DNA of 64,000 bases from Entophlyctis helioformis (GCA_025526915.1 JAHLKH010000092.1:1-64000); one strand, 5' to 3'; positions 34,799-48,000 are shown, counted from the stretch's first letter. Notes: generated by a model not told the origin, from the sequence alone. Numbers and translations are program-made.

Positions 34799-35184
34799 CT
34801 CCAGGCTCGACAGTCGGTCGGCTCTGTTGGTCGGTTGGTTGTGTTGGCTCTGTTTGCCCCCAGTGGCGGCTGTAGGTTAGAAGACGCTCAGCAGGTGCTT
34901 GAAAGACTCTGCAGGTAAGCAGCGGGGCACAGCGCACCTGCGTTGCCGGGTGTCGGTCTCGGTGGTGCCCGTGCTTGGTCCTGTGCTCGCCTGTGCTCGT
35001 GGAGTGCTCGTGCAACGGTCGCGGATCACACGATCTTCAGGCTCGTGTCGGACGCGGTTTGGGCTGGTGGTGCAAGTCGTGCCTTGCGCATCGTCCATGT
35101 GCCTTTTGTACTGCATTTTGATCATCGTACGGCTCAAGCAGCACCCCTCATCTGCAGTCGCATGTATTGATGTTGCACACCAAC
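34799..35184. other. Intergenic region upstream of the HMMR-like gene
   Basis: 386 bases between the HMMR-like start and the stop of the next minus-strand gene. It contains GTTGGTCGGTTGG and CTCGTGGAGTGCTCG type short repeats but no recognisable gene. It should hold the HMMR-like promoter. Confidence 0.45.
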
Positions 35185-37687
35185 TCAAAAGCCAAACTGG
35201 TCCATGATGCTCAGCATGTCCGTCTGCAGGTCAAGACCGAGATCTAGATCTGCCCCTAGCTTCGCTTTGGATGATACTGACTCTGGTGGCTGGGCAGGAT
35301 TGTGAGTGGCCGAGATGCTTGCGGCAGATGCTGCGGTTGGTACTGTTGGCGGCTCGCTGGACGACAGCACCGCTGATGCAAGTGTGCTGGAAGCGAGGGG
35401 CCTTGGCCGGTCAGTCGCAGATCCAGACAGATACGGCGCGTCTGAGATGGCAGATCCTTTTGACGTGGCGCGCTGTGGTGAATCGGGCAGAGCGTCCGAA
35501 GTGAGCGTTCTTGAAGAGGATGACGAAGTCAGTGAGACCTTGGACGCGAGCTTGCCGGCCAGCGACGATGACAGGGATGTTGGGCCGGTGCCTTGGTCCC
35601 CGTGCTGATCACTGGTGCTGTTTGCATTTGCAGCGTCTGTACAGCGGGCTTGGTGCTGTTAGCCTTGGTTTGAGTTGCCATTGTCGGAGACACAATGGAT
35701 GGCTTGGCGGAAACTGGTGGGGCTTCGCTTGCCAACGAACTCTTCTTGGGAATGGTATTGCTGGTATTGTCGATGCTGGTATGACTTGTGTTGATGGTAT
35801 TATTGATGCTGCCGGTGAGAGACAATGGTTTCTTGATGGCCGGCTTGCGCGTCACGTCCTTGCCGCCAGCCGTTGTGTCAATCAATATCGCCACGTCTGC
35901 TGCACCAGTGACAACATTGGAAGGCGCAGAGAGTGCAGGCAGTTGCGGTTTTGCTGTCGGCTGATCGGCAGCTGTTACATCGGACTGTGGACTTGGGCTG
36001 TTTCGAGCTTCGTCTGGTCGCTTATGATCCTTGGCTGTGACTGCTTCTATACGCTTGGCGAATGGCGTGGCAGCGTCTGCCATTCCTTGATTTCCCGCAC
36101 GGCCGTCATCAAGTGCAATCCTTGTCGTAGAAGGAACCTTCTCTGCCTCCAAGGATTGTGCTTGACCCTCCAGTCGCTCGATGATGGACGCCGTCAAGCT
36201 CTGCCAAGCACAGTCGCGTCAGTCTATAGCCACGTTCAAGAGCCGAAACCCCAGCCAAACCTTGATTTCCTTCCAAATGGCAAGCGGTGCAGGTGGGTTC
36301 TCTGTTGACGATCCACTAGTCGCTGTTTCAGCAGTCGACTGATCCGCTGCTTTTGCATCTGGCACTGCAGATGCCGATACTGCAAATCAATGTGAGTTGA
36401 ATCCCGCTGGGAACGGCAGCAGATCGCGTAGTGGGGCTTGTCACTTACCAGGATTGACGCCGAGTTGCTTGAATTGCGCTTCAAGCATCTGCTTTTCTTT
36501 GCGCAGCGTCTCAACCTCGCTCTGAAGGGCCAGCAGTCGAATCTGCCATTCTGTGGGGCTCGTAGGAGTCGCACTTGGCACAAAGCTGCTCGAGGCAAGC
36601 GATGTTGCCGCAAGTGTTGATCCAGCAAGATTGCCAACCGGAGGCATGTCTGGCTGCAACGCCTCGCCTGCATCTTTAGAGCCGTTGCTCTTTTGCAGCA
36701 GACGGCCACGAGCATTGCGTTGCATCTCCTGTTTGGGTTCATGGCAGGCAATGCATCGCCAATCGTCAGCAGCAGGGCAGCGAGATGGATCGACGGATGG
36801 ATGGCATGGCGACAGCACGTACCCGCAGAGTTGCAGACCGCTTCAAGATCGGCATTGCCGTGGTTGGTTCAGCACCGGCTTGTTGCCCCGGAGGGTCTCT
36901 GTGTGATGTCCAATGGTGGCCAAGGTCAGAAAGACGAAGCTGAGCAAGCCAACGATGGCATGTGCAGTCCCAACCTTGATGCTTTCAACGATGAGGCAGG
37001 TGAATCGGGGATGGTTGCCTGATCGGCTGCGTGAGACGAGGAGGCAGCAACGTCCAGCCGTGACGATGCTGGCGTTTTTGGAGACGCGGCTGTTACCGAT
37101 CTGCGTAGGATAGATGAGGCGCTGCTTGGATCGCTTCTTTCAGGCGTTGTTGCCACGGTTTGTGGCGCAGGTGCTGATGCAGTGTCGTTGGCGCGTCCCA
37201 CTACAGGCTTGCGCATGACACTCTGCGGCCGCGTGACGTTGGATGCTGTGGCTGTTATGGCAGCAGGAACTTGCTTGATGGACGATGGCTCCCACATGGA
37301 CTGTTGCTGTGGCTGCTGTGGCTGCTGCGCATCCAAGGCTTTGGCGACTGTTTCTGGCGTGGCCGATGAGAGGATGGAAGCTATCTGCTGGTAGTGGTGC
37401 TGTGGCGTAAGAGTCCTGGCACGCTGCATGCGTTCAAGCTCTGGTGTCAGCGACGTGCTCCGCGGCGGTATGTTGGGTGTTGTTGTCGCGCCTTGTCCGT
37501 GGCCGTTTGGCGACAGCGACAGTGCAGGCGATGGCGACGCAACCGACGCCGCGGCCGATGCAAGGCTAGTGGACCCAATATCTGCAGGTGCAGACGGGCT
37601 GGCATTGGTATGCACAGTGCTGCTGTTGCTGGCATCGGCGCTGCCGTAGTTTACGGGCCGCCGCTTGGGGCGTGACAGATCCGACAT
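35185..37687 (-). CDS. Orphan 713-residue disordered protein with short coiled coil
   Basis: I do not recognise this protein. Six minus-strand exons (37687-36975, 36898-36823, 36728-36449, 36379-36261, 36200-35613, 35550-35185) sum to exactly 714 codons. It begins MSDLSRPKRRPVNYGS, has Ser/Thr/Pro/Ala-rich low complexity, a YQQIASILSSATPETVAKALD helix, a QPQQPQQQ tract, and a central coiled coil (LLALQSEVETLRKEKQMLEAQF). It ends with an alternating Leu/Asp segment LDLGLDLQTDMLSIMDQFGF. The N-terminal KRR and the acidic-hydrophobic tail suggest a nuclear regulator with an activation-like C-terminus, but this is speculation. The last intron (62 bp) is the weakest splice call. It shares a 186-base divergent promoter with SDA1. 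Confidence 0.6.
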
Positions 37688-37787
37688 GCTGCCAGGGAGA
37701 AGGGCGTTCGCGTCCGTGTTCGCGTCGCACCACAACAAAGCAAGCGTGTCACGTGATGTGGATCAGATTCCGGCGATGGTTGCATTC

Positions 37788-37800
37788 TTTTTTTTTTTTT
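37788..37800. promoter_or_regulatory. Poly(dT) tract in the divergent orphan/SDA1 promoter
   Basis: Thirteen consecutive T on the plus strand, in the middle of the 186-base interval between divergent start codons. Poly(dA:dT) tracts exclude nucleosomes in fungal promoters, and it is striking in such GC-rich DNA. Confidence 0.6.
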
Positions 37801-37873
37801 GTTGGTCAGTGTTGGTCGAGCAATCCACGCACACAGACACCACCTGCCAAGACAAGCCAAGCCAAGCCAAGCC

Positions 37874-40800
37874 ATGGCGTCAAACAAGCGCACCCGTGCA
37901 GAGGTGCTCATCTCCAACCTGCCGCAGCTGCAGAACAAGATCAAGCGGGATCCGTCCTCGTACCGCGAGGAGTTTATGCAGCAGTGGCGCCACTTTGAGT
38001 CGTCGCTGGCCATCTTCAACCTCAAGCCGCAAGACTCGGCCATCTCCAACGACTTTGCCGACCAGATCACCTTCCTCGCCCATGTATGTGGCCGCCCGCC
38101 TGCCTTTGCGCCGGCTGGTCTGGACTGTGTGCATGCTGCGCATGCTGTCTCTGTGCCTATGCATGCGGCCGCTGGCACCGTGCTGTGAGGGCACTCGCAT
38201 GCTGTTTTGGCGCCAGCCACTGACAAGCCAAATGGCAACGGATGGCATGCTGCCAATGCGGTGTGGTGTGCAGGTGTCGCAATGCTATCCCAAGGACACC
38301 AAGGAGTACCCCGACAGACTCATCGAGACGCTCACGACCCACTTTCAGATCATGTCGCCCGAAGTCCGCAAGACGATGGTGCAGGCACTCATCCTGATGC
38401 GCAACCGTGGCCTCATTAACCCAACAAAGTGAGCTCGATCCCCATGGCAATGCTGGCCATGCCAACCCCCAACTGACCATGCCCACGATCGCTCTTGCGC
38501 AGGCTGCTCGGCTTGTTCTTCACGCTGTTCCGCTGCAAGGACAAGGCCCTGCGTGAGATGCTCCACAACCACATTGTGGCCGACATCAAGAACTCCAACG
38601 CCAAGTCCAAGAACAACGCCCTCAACAAGACGCTGCAAAACTTTATGTACACCATGCTCAAGGACACCAACGAGGTCGCTGCCAAGAAGTCGCTCGAGGT
38701 CATGATCGAGCTATACAAGAAGAACATCTGGTTCGTGGCTCTTGTTGGTTGGCTGTCCAGATCACGATCATGATCCAGCTCTCACACGCCTCGCCCGATG
38801 TTTTCCAGGAACGATGCCAAGACAGTCAACGTCATTGCCGAGGCTTGCTTCTCGCCCACCCCCAAGATTGTTGCTTCGGCCGTGCACTTTTTCCTTGGTG
38901 CCGACGAGAAGGAGGAGGTGTCAGACTCGGACGAGGACGGGCCCGACATTGCCAGTCTGCGCCACGCCAACACGATCAACAAGAAGAAAAAGTCCAGACG
39001 GAACACGCTGCAGAAGGCGCAGGCGTCCGTCAAGAGGGTGCGTCCGCTTGCTTGCGTTGCTGTTGCCGTGCGAGGTGCAGCTCTCGTGCTGAGTTGCGTG
39101 TTTGCATTCCAATCCACAGAAAGAGCGTGCCAAGAGCCGTGCTGAGCACTTTAACTTTTCTGCTCTGCACCTGCTCAACGACCCGCAAGGTAAAGTTGAT
39201 GTCCTGACCCCCCGTTTGGCGGTTGTACTGTTCCATCTTGAACCCTCAAGCACAGCCAGATTAAGCCCATTTTCCATGGTTTGTCGAACCACCCAACAGG
39301 CTTTGCCGAGAAGCTGTTCTCGCGTCTTCGCCACGCTGCCAGCAAGAACATGTACCGCTTTGAGCTCCGTCTGCAGATGATCAACCTGGTGTCGCGTCTG
39401 ATTGGTGTGCACAAGCTCCTCCTCCTCGGCTTCTACGAATTCGTCGTGCCGTACCTCAAGCCCCACCAGCGCGACGTCACGCTCATTCTGTCGTATGTAG
39501 CCCAGAGTTCGCACGAATTGGTTCCGCCCGACGCGCTCGAGGCCGTTGTCCGTGCCATTGCGGACAACTTTGTTTGGAGCAACTACGCAGCCGAGGTCGT
39601 GACTGCCGGGTAAGCATCCTGCTGCAAATCTATGCGAGATGACGTGAACAGAATACTCATGCTTTGAATGGATATGCTGGCCGTGCTTCCGGTTTGCAGT
39701 CTGAACAGTTTGCGCGAGATCTGTGCTCGCTGTCCCCTCGCCATGCCCGAGGAGCTTCTCCAGAGCCTGATCGACGACTTTAAGAAGCACCGCGAGAAGG
39801 GACCCATGAACGCAGCCCGCTCGCTGCTTGGTCTCTACCGCGACGTCAACCCAGAGATGCTGCGCAAGAAGGACAGAGTGTGTTTGATGCAACGCAGTGG
39901 TCGGATGGCAATGTCTGAGGAATCGCCCACTGACTATGCTCTTTGACCATTTGAAGGGCAAGGCTGCTTCTGTCAATATCAAGAGCTTCAAGGCGAAGCG
40001 CTACGGTGAACTCGACGTCATGTCCAGCATCCAGGGTGCAGATGTACGTGCTTGACGCATGAGCAGGTTGATGCGAAGCAAGTGGTGGCTCATTTACTGA
40101 CTGACTGGCAACCAATGACGTTAGGCGCTCGATGACAGCGAGGAGGGCGAGGAAGGATCAGATGACGACTCTGAGGCTCCTGAGCTCGTGTCCGACGACG
40201 AAGAAGGCGAGGGCGAATCTGACGACGAAGAGGTCGCGTTTGAGGACATTGACGACGACGGCGAGGTCATTGAGCTCGACTCGGACGAGTTTGAGGATGT
40301 CGACTCTGACGAGGAGGCGATGACGAGGAGGGGACGAAGAAGAGGATGACGAGGATGACGACGGCGAAGGCGAAGATGATGATGAGGACGAGGATGAGGA
40401 TGAGGAGGATGAGGAGGATGAGGTGGAGCCGAGCCCTGCCAAGAAGCGCAAGACCAACGTGCTTGCCGAAAGAGTGAGTGCTGGCTGGAGTGGCTTGGCA
40501 CTGTCTGATACTCTTCTCTCGCTGACCGCCTTGCTGTGCACGCCTTGCTGTGCACGCCTTTTGACAGATTCTTACCGACGAGGACTTTGCGCGCATGCGT
40601 GAGCGCCACCTGGAGCAGGAGGCCGAGCGCCTTGCTGGTGTCAAGGGCAGAAGCATCCCCGTCGATGACGGCTCTGACTCGGACAATGGCCCGCACGACT
40701 TTGTGGATGTGTCGCGTATCATGAGCGGCACGCGCAAGAAGAACGACTACGAGGCCAGAATGGAGAAGATCAAGGCCGGCCGCGAGGGCCGCGAGTTTGG

Positions 40801-40981
40801 ATCGCGCAAGGGCAAGGAGGAGCGCACGTCGCTCACCAACAAGGTCAAGGCCAAGAAAAACAAGGCGTTTATGATGATTGTCCACAAGCGGTCTGTGGTC
40901 GGCAAGAAGAAGATGTCGCTGCGCGACAAGCAGCGTGTGCTGCGTGCGCACATCAAGAAGCAGAAGCTCAACTACAAATGA
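37874..40981 (+). CDS. SDA1: Ribosome biogenesis protein SDA1, one frame shift in acidic tract
   Basis: Ten exons (37874-38083, 38274-38428, 38503-38730, 38809-39037, 39120-39189, 39300-39609, 39700-39877, 39957-40043, 40125-40473, 40568-40981) give about 742 residues. SDA1 is a nucleolar HEAT-like factor needed for 60S subunit maturation and export. Landmarks are the N-terminal [63 protein letters not shown], a long acidic tract and the C-terminal [19 protein letters not shown]. In exon 9, between [10 protein letters not shown] and the [10 protein letters not shown] stretch (about 40315-40333), the frame changes by one extra base (or two missing). This lies in an Asp/Glu GAC/GAG-rich repeat, so a sequencing or assembly error is likely. 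Confidence 0.93.
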
Positions 40982-43652
40982 ACGTTGCAGCCAGTCTGCC
41001 CCTCAGTCGCAACGGGGTTTCAAGAGATCGTGCCACGGCTTTGTTGGAGTTGCCCTCGAAATCATTTGCTCGCAAAGGCCATGCTCATCAACCCAGACAG
41101 GCGCCGTTGCCGACACGCAGCTCACCAATGCCTTTTACGACGCAACCAATGCGCTGATGGACATCACCTATAGCAGCGTCGAGCCGTCGGCGGTGTGTCC
41201 TGTCTGCTGCTTGTGTCCACAGCGCCAACCAGCCAACTGACTGACTGGCTGGCTGACTGACTGGGCTTGGCAACACAGCGAGTTGCGGCGTTCGAGACGG
41301 TGCTGAATGCATCCAAGTGGCCGCTGCCGCAGCTCAAGCTCATGGCTGCACGCACCATCCCGCAGTACGCTCGCCACTTTCCGAGCCTGGTCGAGCAGGC
41401 CTTTGATGCACATCTTGTGAGCCACGTTGCTTGCTTGTTGCGCTGGCTGTGCTGCTGTGCTGCGCTGGCTATGTTGTGTTGTGCTGGCTGGCAGCCTGCT
41501 TGCTTGCATAGTGCGTAGATCCCTCTGGCTGACTCTGCTGCCACTGCTCGCCGTGCCATGTGTACAGGACCTGTGCGAGGACGACAGCATTCTGGTAACA
41601 TGGCTTGCATGGCTTGCATGGCTTGCGTGGCTTGCATGGCTTTCACTGCGCAAGCACGCTGACACGCTTGTGGCGTTGCAACACACACATGGCTGCGCGA
41701 CTAGGTCCGCAAAGAGTCTATCAAGTCCATGTCGCTCTTCTGCTCGGTCGATGCTCACTTTGCGCCTCGTGTCAGTGACGTCCTGTGCCAGCTTCTGGCT
41801 GCTGGTGAGTGTCTTTCCATCGCGTCGTGCTCGCATTCTCGTGCGTGTATGCCGACGCTTCTCAACTCACCAACACGCCTGCATCCAGAACTCGATGAAG
41901 AACTGCAGGTCGTTCGTGCTGCTCTGCGCACCATGCTGGCACAGCACGTAAAGCGTAAGTCTTCTGGATACTACCACTGCCATAGAAATGCCAGCCAAAT
42001 GCCAGCCGTGTCTGACTCGGCATGGACCATCAGCGACTCTGGATGCCATCTTCCAGCACATCATCGAAGGCGTGCCGGAGCTCCGCACAGTCGTTATCGA
42101 CTTTCTCGTTGGCGTCTATGGCTCCATTGAGTTCACGCCCGAGCTGGAGAAGGAGTTCTGCATCTCCATGATCAAGGTCGGGCGAGTTTCCTGTGCATCA
42201 AGTGGCTGCACACTGCTAAGCATTGCCGAACATGGGCTTCCCCAAAAACAGGCACTGAAGTTGGCTCCCCTGCCTCGCGCAGAGTTTGAAAAGGCGTTCA
42301 ACCTCATCGTGGCCGTAAAGTCTACGACAAGCCGGACATGCACAAGGATCTGCTAGCCATGCTTGACGAGCGACTCCGTCTCTTCCCTCTTGACGTGTGT
42401 TTTACCTGCATGGATGCACTTGTGATGACTGTTCACATCTTGCTCACATTTGGGCGATGCCGTGTTCTGCAATGCAGACTGTCGACAAGACTCTCGTGCT
42501 GGTCTCGTGGCGCACGCCAATCATTGCCTGCCGCTTTACAAGGTATGCTGCAGCACACATCTTTCTGGCTGCTTCGCGTCTGTCAACCTAACAAGGCACC
42601 CTGTGGATCGCAGATTGGTGGCTCGAGCGCCATGTTCCTCAAATTTCTGCTCGAGTCTGTGATATTGAGCGGACTGCACCGCAAGCTCAACTCGACGCAG
42701 CAGCACAGCCTGTTCAAGCTGACGGCCGATGTATCGCTGTTTGCCAACGAACCCGAGGCTGCCGCCAACGGTCTCGCAAACGTAGAGGCGGTCATCAATG
42801 TAAGCTCGTCGACATGAGTGGCATCTGCGTCTCTGTTCTTGTCTGCGACTGACGCCATCACAACCCTGCACGTGTATCAGCAACTCGTGTCAGACAACGC
42901 AGGCGTCTTGTCGAACGCGACAAAGGCCGATCTCAACCTGTGCGAGCCCATCTTGTACGCCATGTACATCCTTGACGCTCAGCTGTTCCACGCCTTGACC
43001 CCTACCGGCCCGCTGCTAGAGTCCTTGCGAGTGCTGTACATGCAGTCACAGGCAGCAAGAGACGAGGTTGGACGCCAGATTGCTACATTCAAGGCTGGCA
43101 AGCAGCCTGAAGGCGGCTCCAAGGCTATTGCAGCGGCTGAAAAGACAAAGGTGGTCGCAAACAATGTGCACATCATGGTCAAGGTTCGTTCCAGCTGCAC
43201 GACTCCTTGACTGGCTGCCAAAGTGTGTCATTGCTGACATTGCGCACGCTTTGGCGGTGGGTTGTAGGAGCTTCTCAAGCCGGCCAAAGCGCGACACGTG
43301 GAGCACATTGCTCTCTCTTGGAAGCCAGCTCCTGCTCCATCGGTTCCCGAGGTGAAACCACAGGCAATGGATGTAGACTCGCCAGCACCAAAGCCCAAGC
43401 ACAAGCACAAGGAGCAGGTGCCAGCGCCAACGACTGCCTTCAAGACTGGATCTGCTCCAAATCTGAATGACGCCAAGGCCGATATCAACGGCAGGAGCAA
43501 ACATGGCAAGACACCACCGGCAGCTCCGGTCAGCATTCCCGCTCCTTTGCCTCCGTCCTTGTCGGCGCGATTGGACATCAAGAGTACGCCAAACGGCAGC
43601 CAATCCAGCAAGAAGCGCAAGCACGACGGGGACGTCCAAGCGCCACCGCAAG

Positions 43653-43689
<37 letters not shown>

Positions 43690-44988
43690 ACAGGCCAAGA
43701 AGTCTGTGCAACAGCTGGCTCAACAGCAGCAACAGCAACAACAACAACAAGCCAAGAAGCCTGCGCATCAACAGCAGCCAGTCGAGCAGCCGCCTCAGCC
43801 GCTCACTAAAAGCGCTAAGAAACGCTCAAAGTCGAGATCCGCCACCATCATCTCGTCACCGGAGATGTCAGCTCAAGTCGCGTCCGCGTCGTCAAACCCA
43901 GCAAAACACACACAGCCTGCTGGTCAAGACCTCAGAGTTGCCTTGGGCATTCGACGATCGCCACAGCCTCCATCTCAGCCGCAGCCACAGCCGCAGCCAC
44001 ATGTTCAGCCTCATGTTCAGCCACATGTTCAGCCTCAGGCACAGCCTCAACTTCAGCCTCAACCCCAACCTCTGGCGCAGGTGCATATGCAGCCTCGGCA
44101 ATTCCAGCTGCAGCAGTCGCCGGCACCATCCCTGACGCCGGCGTTCGTCACGGCTCCAACGCCAACCTACATGCCCCAGCCACACTTTCAGCTGCTGCAG
44201 CCCGACTTCAACCGGCAGCTCGCCTACCAGTCGCACCAAGACTCGATCCAGCAGGCCATCATGCAGAAGAAGCTGCAGCTCGAGTTGCAGCGTCTCCAAG
44301 AGGAGGAGGCTCTTGCACAGCACCAAGAGTTTGTCGAGCAGCAGCGTCTTATTCGCGAGCGCCAATTCTTGGCGTTTACCAGGCGCCAGGATGAGGCACT
44401 CAAGCTGCAGCAGGCATTCCAGCAGGACCAGCTGATGTGGAACCAGTCCCAGCAGGAAGCCGCATGGCTCATGCAACGCCAGCAGGAGCAACAGCAACAG
44501 CAGCAACAACAACAGCAACAGCAGCTTTTCCAGCCACCCGCCATTCAACAGCGTCAGCATGACAAGCCACCCCAGCAGCCGATCGAGAGTCTGGATCCGA
44601 TGGCCAAGCAGCGGCGTCTGCTTCAGTTGCAACTCAATGGCACCAAGCATGCGTCGGAGCTGGTCTCCACTCCCAATCCGCCGTCACTGGCGTCCACGCC
44701 TATGGTGTCGCTCGGGCTCGGTATTCAGAGTTCGATGAGCCGCAGTGATGCGAGCTCGGTCAATGGCGGATCGGATGCCGGTGGTGGCCGCCGCCGGATC
44801 ATGCGGCCATACGGCACGGCATCCGGCAAGTTGGCGCGCTATTGCAGCAGTCACAGCAGCAGCAGCAGCAGTCGCAGCAGCTACAACAGCAGCCGGGCCA
44901 CTTTGCTCAAGCGTCGCCATCCAAGGCGCCACATGTCACATTTGACAGTTACGTCAAGCAGTCTCGCTTCAAGCGCCGCAAGGGATAA
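40978..44988 (+). CDS. API5: Apoptosis inhibitor 5 (API5)-like HEAT protein with Gln-rich extension
   Basis: Twelve inferred exons: 40978-41029 (tentative), 41101-41192, 41279-41416, 41568-41594, 41705-41804, 41889-41954, 42034-42176, 42252-about 42398, about 42499-42541, 42614-42799, 42881-43183, 43268-44988. API5/AAC-11 is a nuclear HEAT/ARM-like protein that binds FGF2 and Acinus in animals. The match runs from ARHFPSLVEQAFDAHLDLCEDD through QLLAAELDEELQVV and DAIFQHIIEGVPELR to HIALSWKP, the usual domain end. A roughly 560-residue extension follows with three poly-Gln runs and ends RFKRRKG. Two one-base shifts are needed (about 42310 and 44837). The start is unclear: ATG 40978 overlaps the SDA1 stop, while ATG 41081 is one base out of frame. 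The fungal function is unknown. Confidence 0.75.
41600..41640. repeat. TGGCTTGCAT 10-bp tandem repeat in an API5 intron
   Basis: Four copies of TGGCTTGCAT (one with a substitution) fill the start of the intron after the 27-base exon. Confidence 0.8.
43658..44530 (+). repeat. CAG/CAA poly-glutamine tracts in API5-like gene
   Basis: Glutamine runs coded by mixed CAG/CAA lie at about 43658-43690, 43722-43751 and 44485-44525. Between them, 43975-44090 has repeated PQPQ and QPHVQPH units. They encode the disordered C-terminal extension. Confidence 0.8.
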
Positions 44989-45098
44989 AGCGACACGGAT
45001 GTCCTCTGATGCTGCGATCATCCGAAATGAATGCCAAGCCTTCATTCTCGCTTGTCCAGCCCCTTCCCATCCACGCTCTGGCTGGCAGCCAGACTCGC

Positions 45099-48000
45099 TC
45101 AGAAACTCTCGAGGTTCCACGAGCTCGGGAGAGAAGCATCTCGCCGGATCTGCCACATGCCGTAATAGTGCGCGTTCGGACGCAGGGCAATGACCTTGAC
45201 AGCCCGTGTCGATGTCACCGTGCGCAGCCTGACAAACGCGTCGGGCACAACCTTGGACACGGCGGCCAGAAACTCGTCCAGATTGGTGACAGCAACGCCA
45301 TCGACCTCGGTGACCCAGGTCAGCGGGTGCAGGCCATACAGCTGCGACGGCGACCCGTCGTAGACAACGGAGCACAGCACGCCTGCCGGCACGTCCTTGA
45401 GCTGCTGGTACACGGCCTTGTGCGGCATCTGGAACACGCCGCCGGCCCATCCGACCACGCGTTCGGTGCCGGACGTGGTCATGGTCGACAGCGGCGCAAT
45501 CACGGTGCTCTCGACACCGTCGCGCAGGATCGTGAGCGTCAGGCTCGACCCGGTTGTGTGCTTCATGACGTCCACGAACGTGGTCGCAGGTGTACCGTTG
45601 ATGGCGAGAATGATGTCGGCGTTCTTGAGCACGGCGGACAGCGGCGTGCCGAACGTGGGATTGCGCACCACGAGCACGTTGCGGCGACTGAGGTGCGACG
45701 ACTCGATGCGCTTGACCTGCGAGGAGCCGTGAAGGGGTGTCCAAACGCGTGAGCCTTGTGTGTGTGCACTGACATGCATACTTGAACGGCGGACTCACCC
45801 ATTCGTCCGTAATGCCCATGATGCGTGCCTGAGCAACTTGCGCATAGATGAGCTCGACCTCGAGTGTCTTCATGGCATGTATCGGGTCTGTCTCAGGTGC
45901 TGATTCCTTTGGTGAAGCTTCAGCCGCCATTTGGGCCTTGACCGCCTCAAGAACAGGCACCACGATAGCGATATCCATGCCCATGTAAAACTCGCTTGGT
46001 CCCTTGGAGCTGTGCTTGGTGAAAGAGGCATAGAATGCCTGCACTTCGCCCTGGTCTGTTGTGAGCACACCGCCCTGCGCCAGTGGATTCTCGAGCTCGA
46101 TTCCTACCACCACGAATGCGTGTGAGTGCGAGCTCATGATGCGATCATTGCACGTCACGCAGGCTGTGCGGCAGCGTTACCCTCCATGTTCATGGCGCGG
46201 TATGTCGGTGGCGTGGCCTCTGCGACTGAAAAGTGGCGGATATTCGTGACAACTGTCTTGCGAACGATGGGCTGGCACGATTTGGACAGACACACGAGGT
46301 GCACTGTCGACCGTCGAACGTGTTAGTCCGTAAGACTGGTCTTGTGCAACGTGGCCACAATAGGCGTACCAGATTCGCCCTGACTCAGGGGCTTTGGCGA
46401 AATGCTTGCCGTCTTGACATACTGGTGAACGATGTGGCGTGTGTGAGTTGGCGCATTCCAAAGAGATGATCTGCGCACAAAGTCGAGCGCGGTTTACCGT
46501 GTCGCCCAGGAGGCTGACATCGTACTTGATGATGCCAAAGTTGAACACTTGGTGCAGGTATACAATGCGGCCAGGGATGAAGATGCTGTTGGCAAACGTC
46601 AACAGAATGTCGCCAATCGACGTGGGCACAGTTTGCCGATCCACAAGCACGAGCCCCAGCTCGGCGTCCAGCACGACGCCAATGCCTGCGTGGACCTGCG
46701 AAACCACTCCGTCGACCTTGAATGGCAGGTAGAATGCGACATGCAACAGTGATGGGATGACAACCTTGCCGCACCCCAAGCTGTCGTCCAGAACAAGGTG
46801 CGACGCTGAATGCGGTTTGGGGATTGCCACGCCAATGCATGGCGGCATTTCGGTGTAGTTCCACATGCCCGTCGTGTCTGTCAAGCGATGCGTGGTCAGA
46901 TGCCTGTCCCGCAATCACTGCTGGCTCTTGGACACAAACCATCGCGAATGGCTTGACGGAAAGCGTGCCATCGTCGATCAACAACCGCAATCGTCATCTT
47001 GGGCTTGTTGATGTTGCTCAGCGAGTAGAACCTGAGCGGAACACGCTCATTGTCCTTGAGCGTCTTCATCACCTCAATAAACGCGTCCAGTGTTGGCGTT
47101 GGCTGGTTGTTGATGCTCTCAATGATACTCTTTCTGGACACTCCAGACATGCCGAGCATGTATCCCGACCCAGCGACAAACACACCGCCTGCCACACAAA
47201 CATCACAAGCAGGAGCCGTCAATGTCTGGACACTCGATCGCGAAAGATGGATGCAATGCAACTCACGGATAGGGACAATGTAGCCACGCGCCATCTGGTA
47301 CGAGAGTTCGTGCAGGATGCCACCACCAACTTCAATGTACCGGTTCGGTGTGATGGAGTGCAGGTCTTGGACCACAATCTCGACATCCTTTGTCTCTGGG
47401 CCTCTGTTGTTGTCGCGGCATTGCCGTGTCAGCAACAAACGGCAGACAGATATCAACCGCCATGCCCACCTTTGAAACTGCACTGTGATGGTTTGGCCGA
47501 CACTCGAGTCAAAGACTTCCTCCAACGGACAGAACGCCGTGATGTACTCGCCATTGACCTTGAGTAGGATATCGCCAGCCTGTACCCGCGATGATCAGCG
47601 TACATGATGGCAGGGTTGCCAAACGTGATCGCAAACGAACCTCGAGAATGCCATCGGCAGGTCCCTTGGGCACGACCTGACCGACTGTCAGCATGCCAGT
47701 GATATCCGGGAACAGCTCTCTGATAACCTGCTCGTACTCTTGCTTGAGGCCGAGACGCCTGACAACGTCAAACGCAGTGTATCTGCCAGTTGTGCACGGT
47801 CAGTGTTTTGCCTGTTGGCTACACAAAGTCGGTCATGGATGCACTAGAAGAGCAACACACTGAAAGACTGTCTGGATGGTGCCTCGAGAAACGGGCTTTC
47901 CCGCCTGGATAAGCTTCAGAGCACGAACGATGCGGTCCAGAGGAAGGAAGAAGCTGGACGCGCTCTGTGTAGCACCGCCTGCATTGAGCGCAATGGCATT

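Noticed and set aside
44989..45193. Continuation of the first API5 frame past 44988
   Set aside because: It overlaps the NMA111 3' end, and the alternative frame gives poly-Q, a basic RFKRRKG end and a stop at 44986-44988.
46304..46369. In-frame TAA in NMA111, looking like a premature stop
   Set aside because: A 66-bp intron with GTACGC donor, CTAAC branch site and GACAG acceptor removes it, and the joined sequence matches the family (SQGES|VHLVCL).
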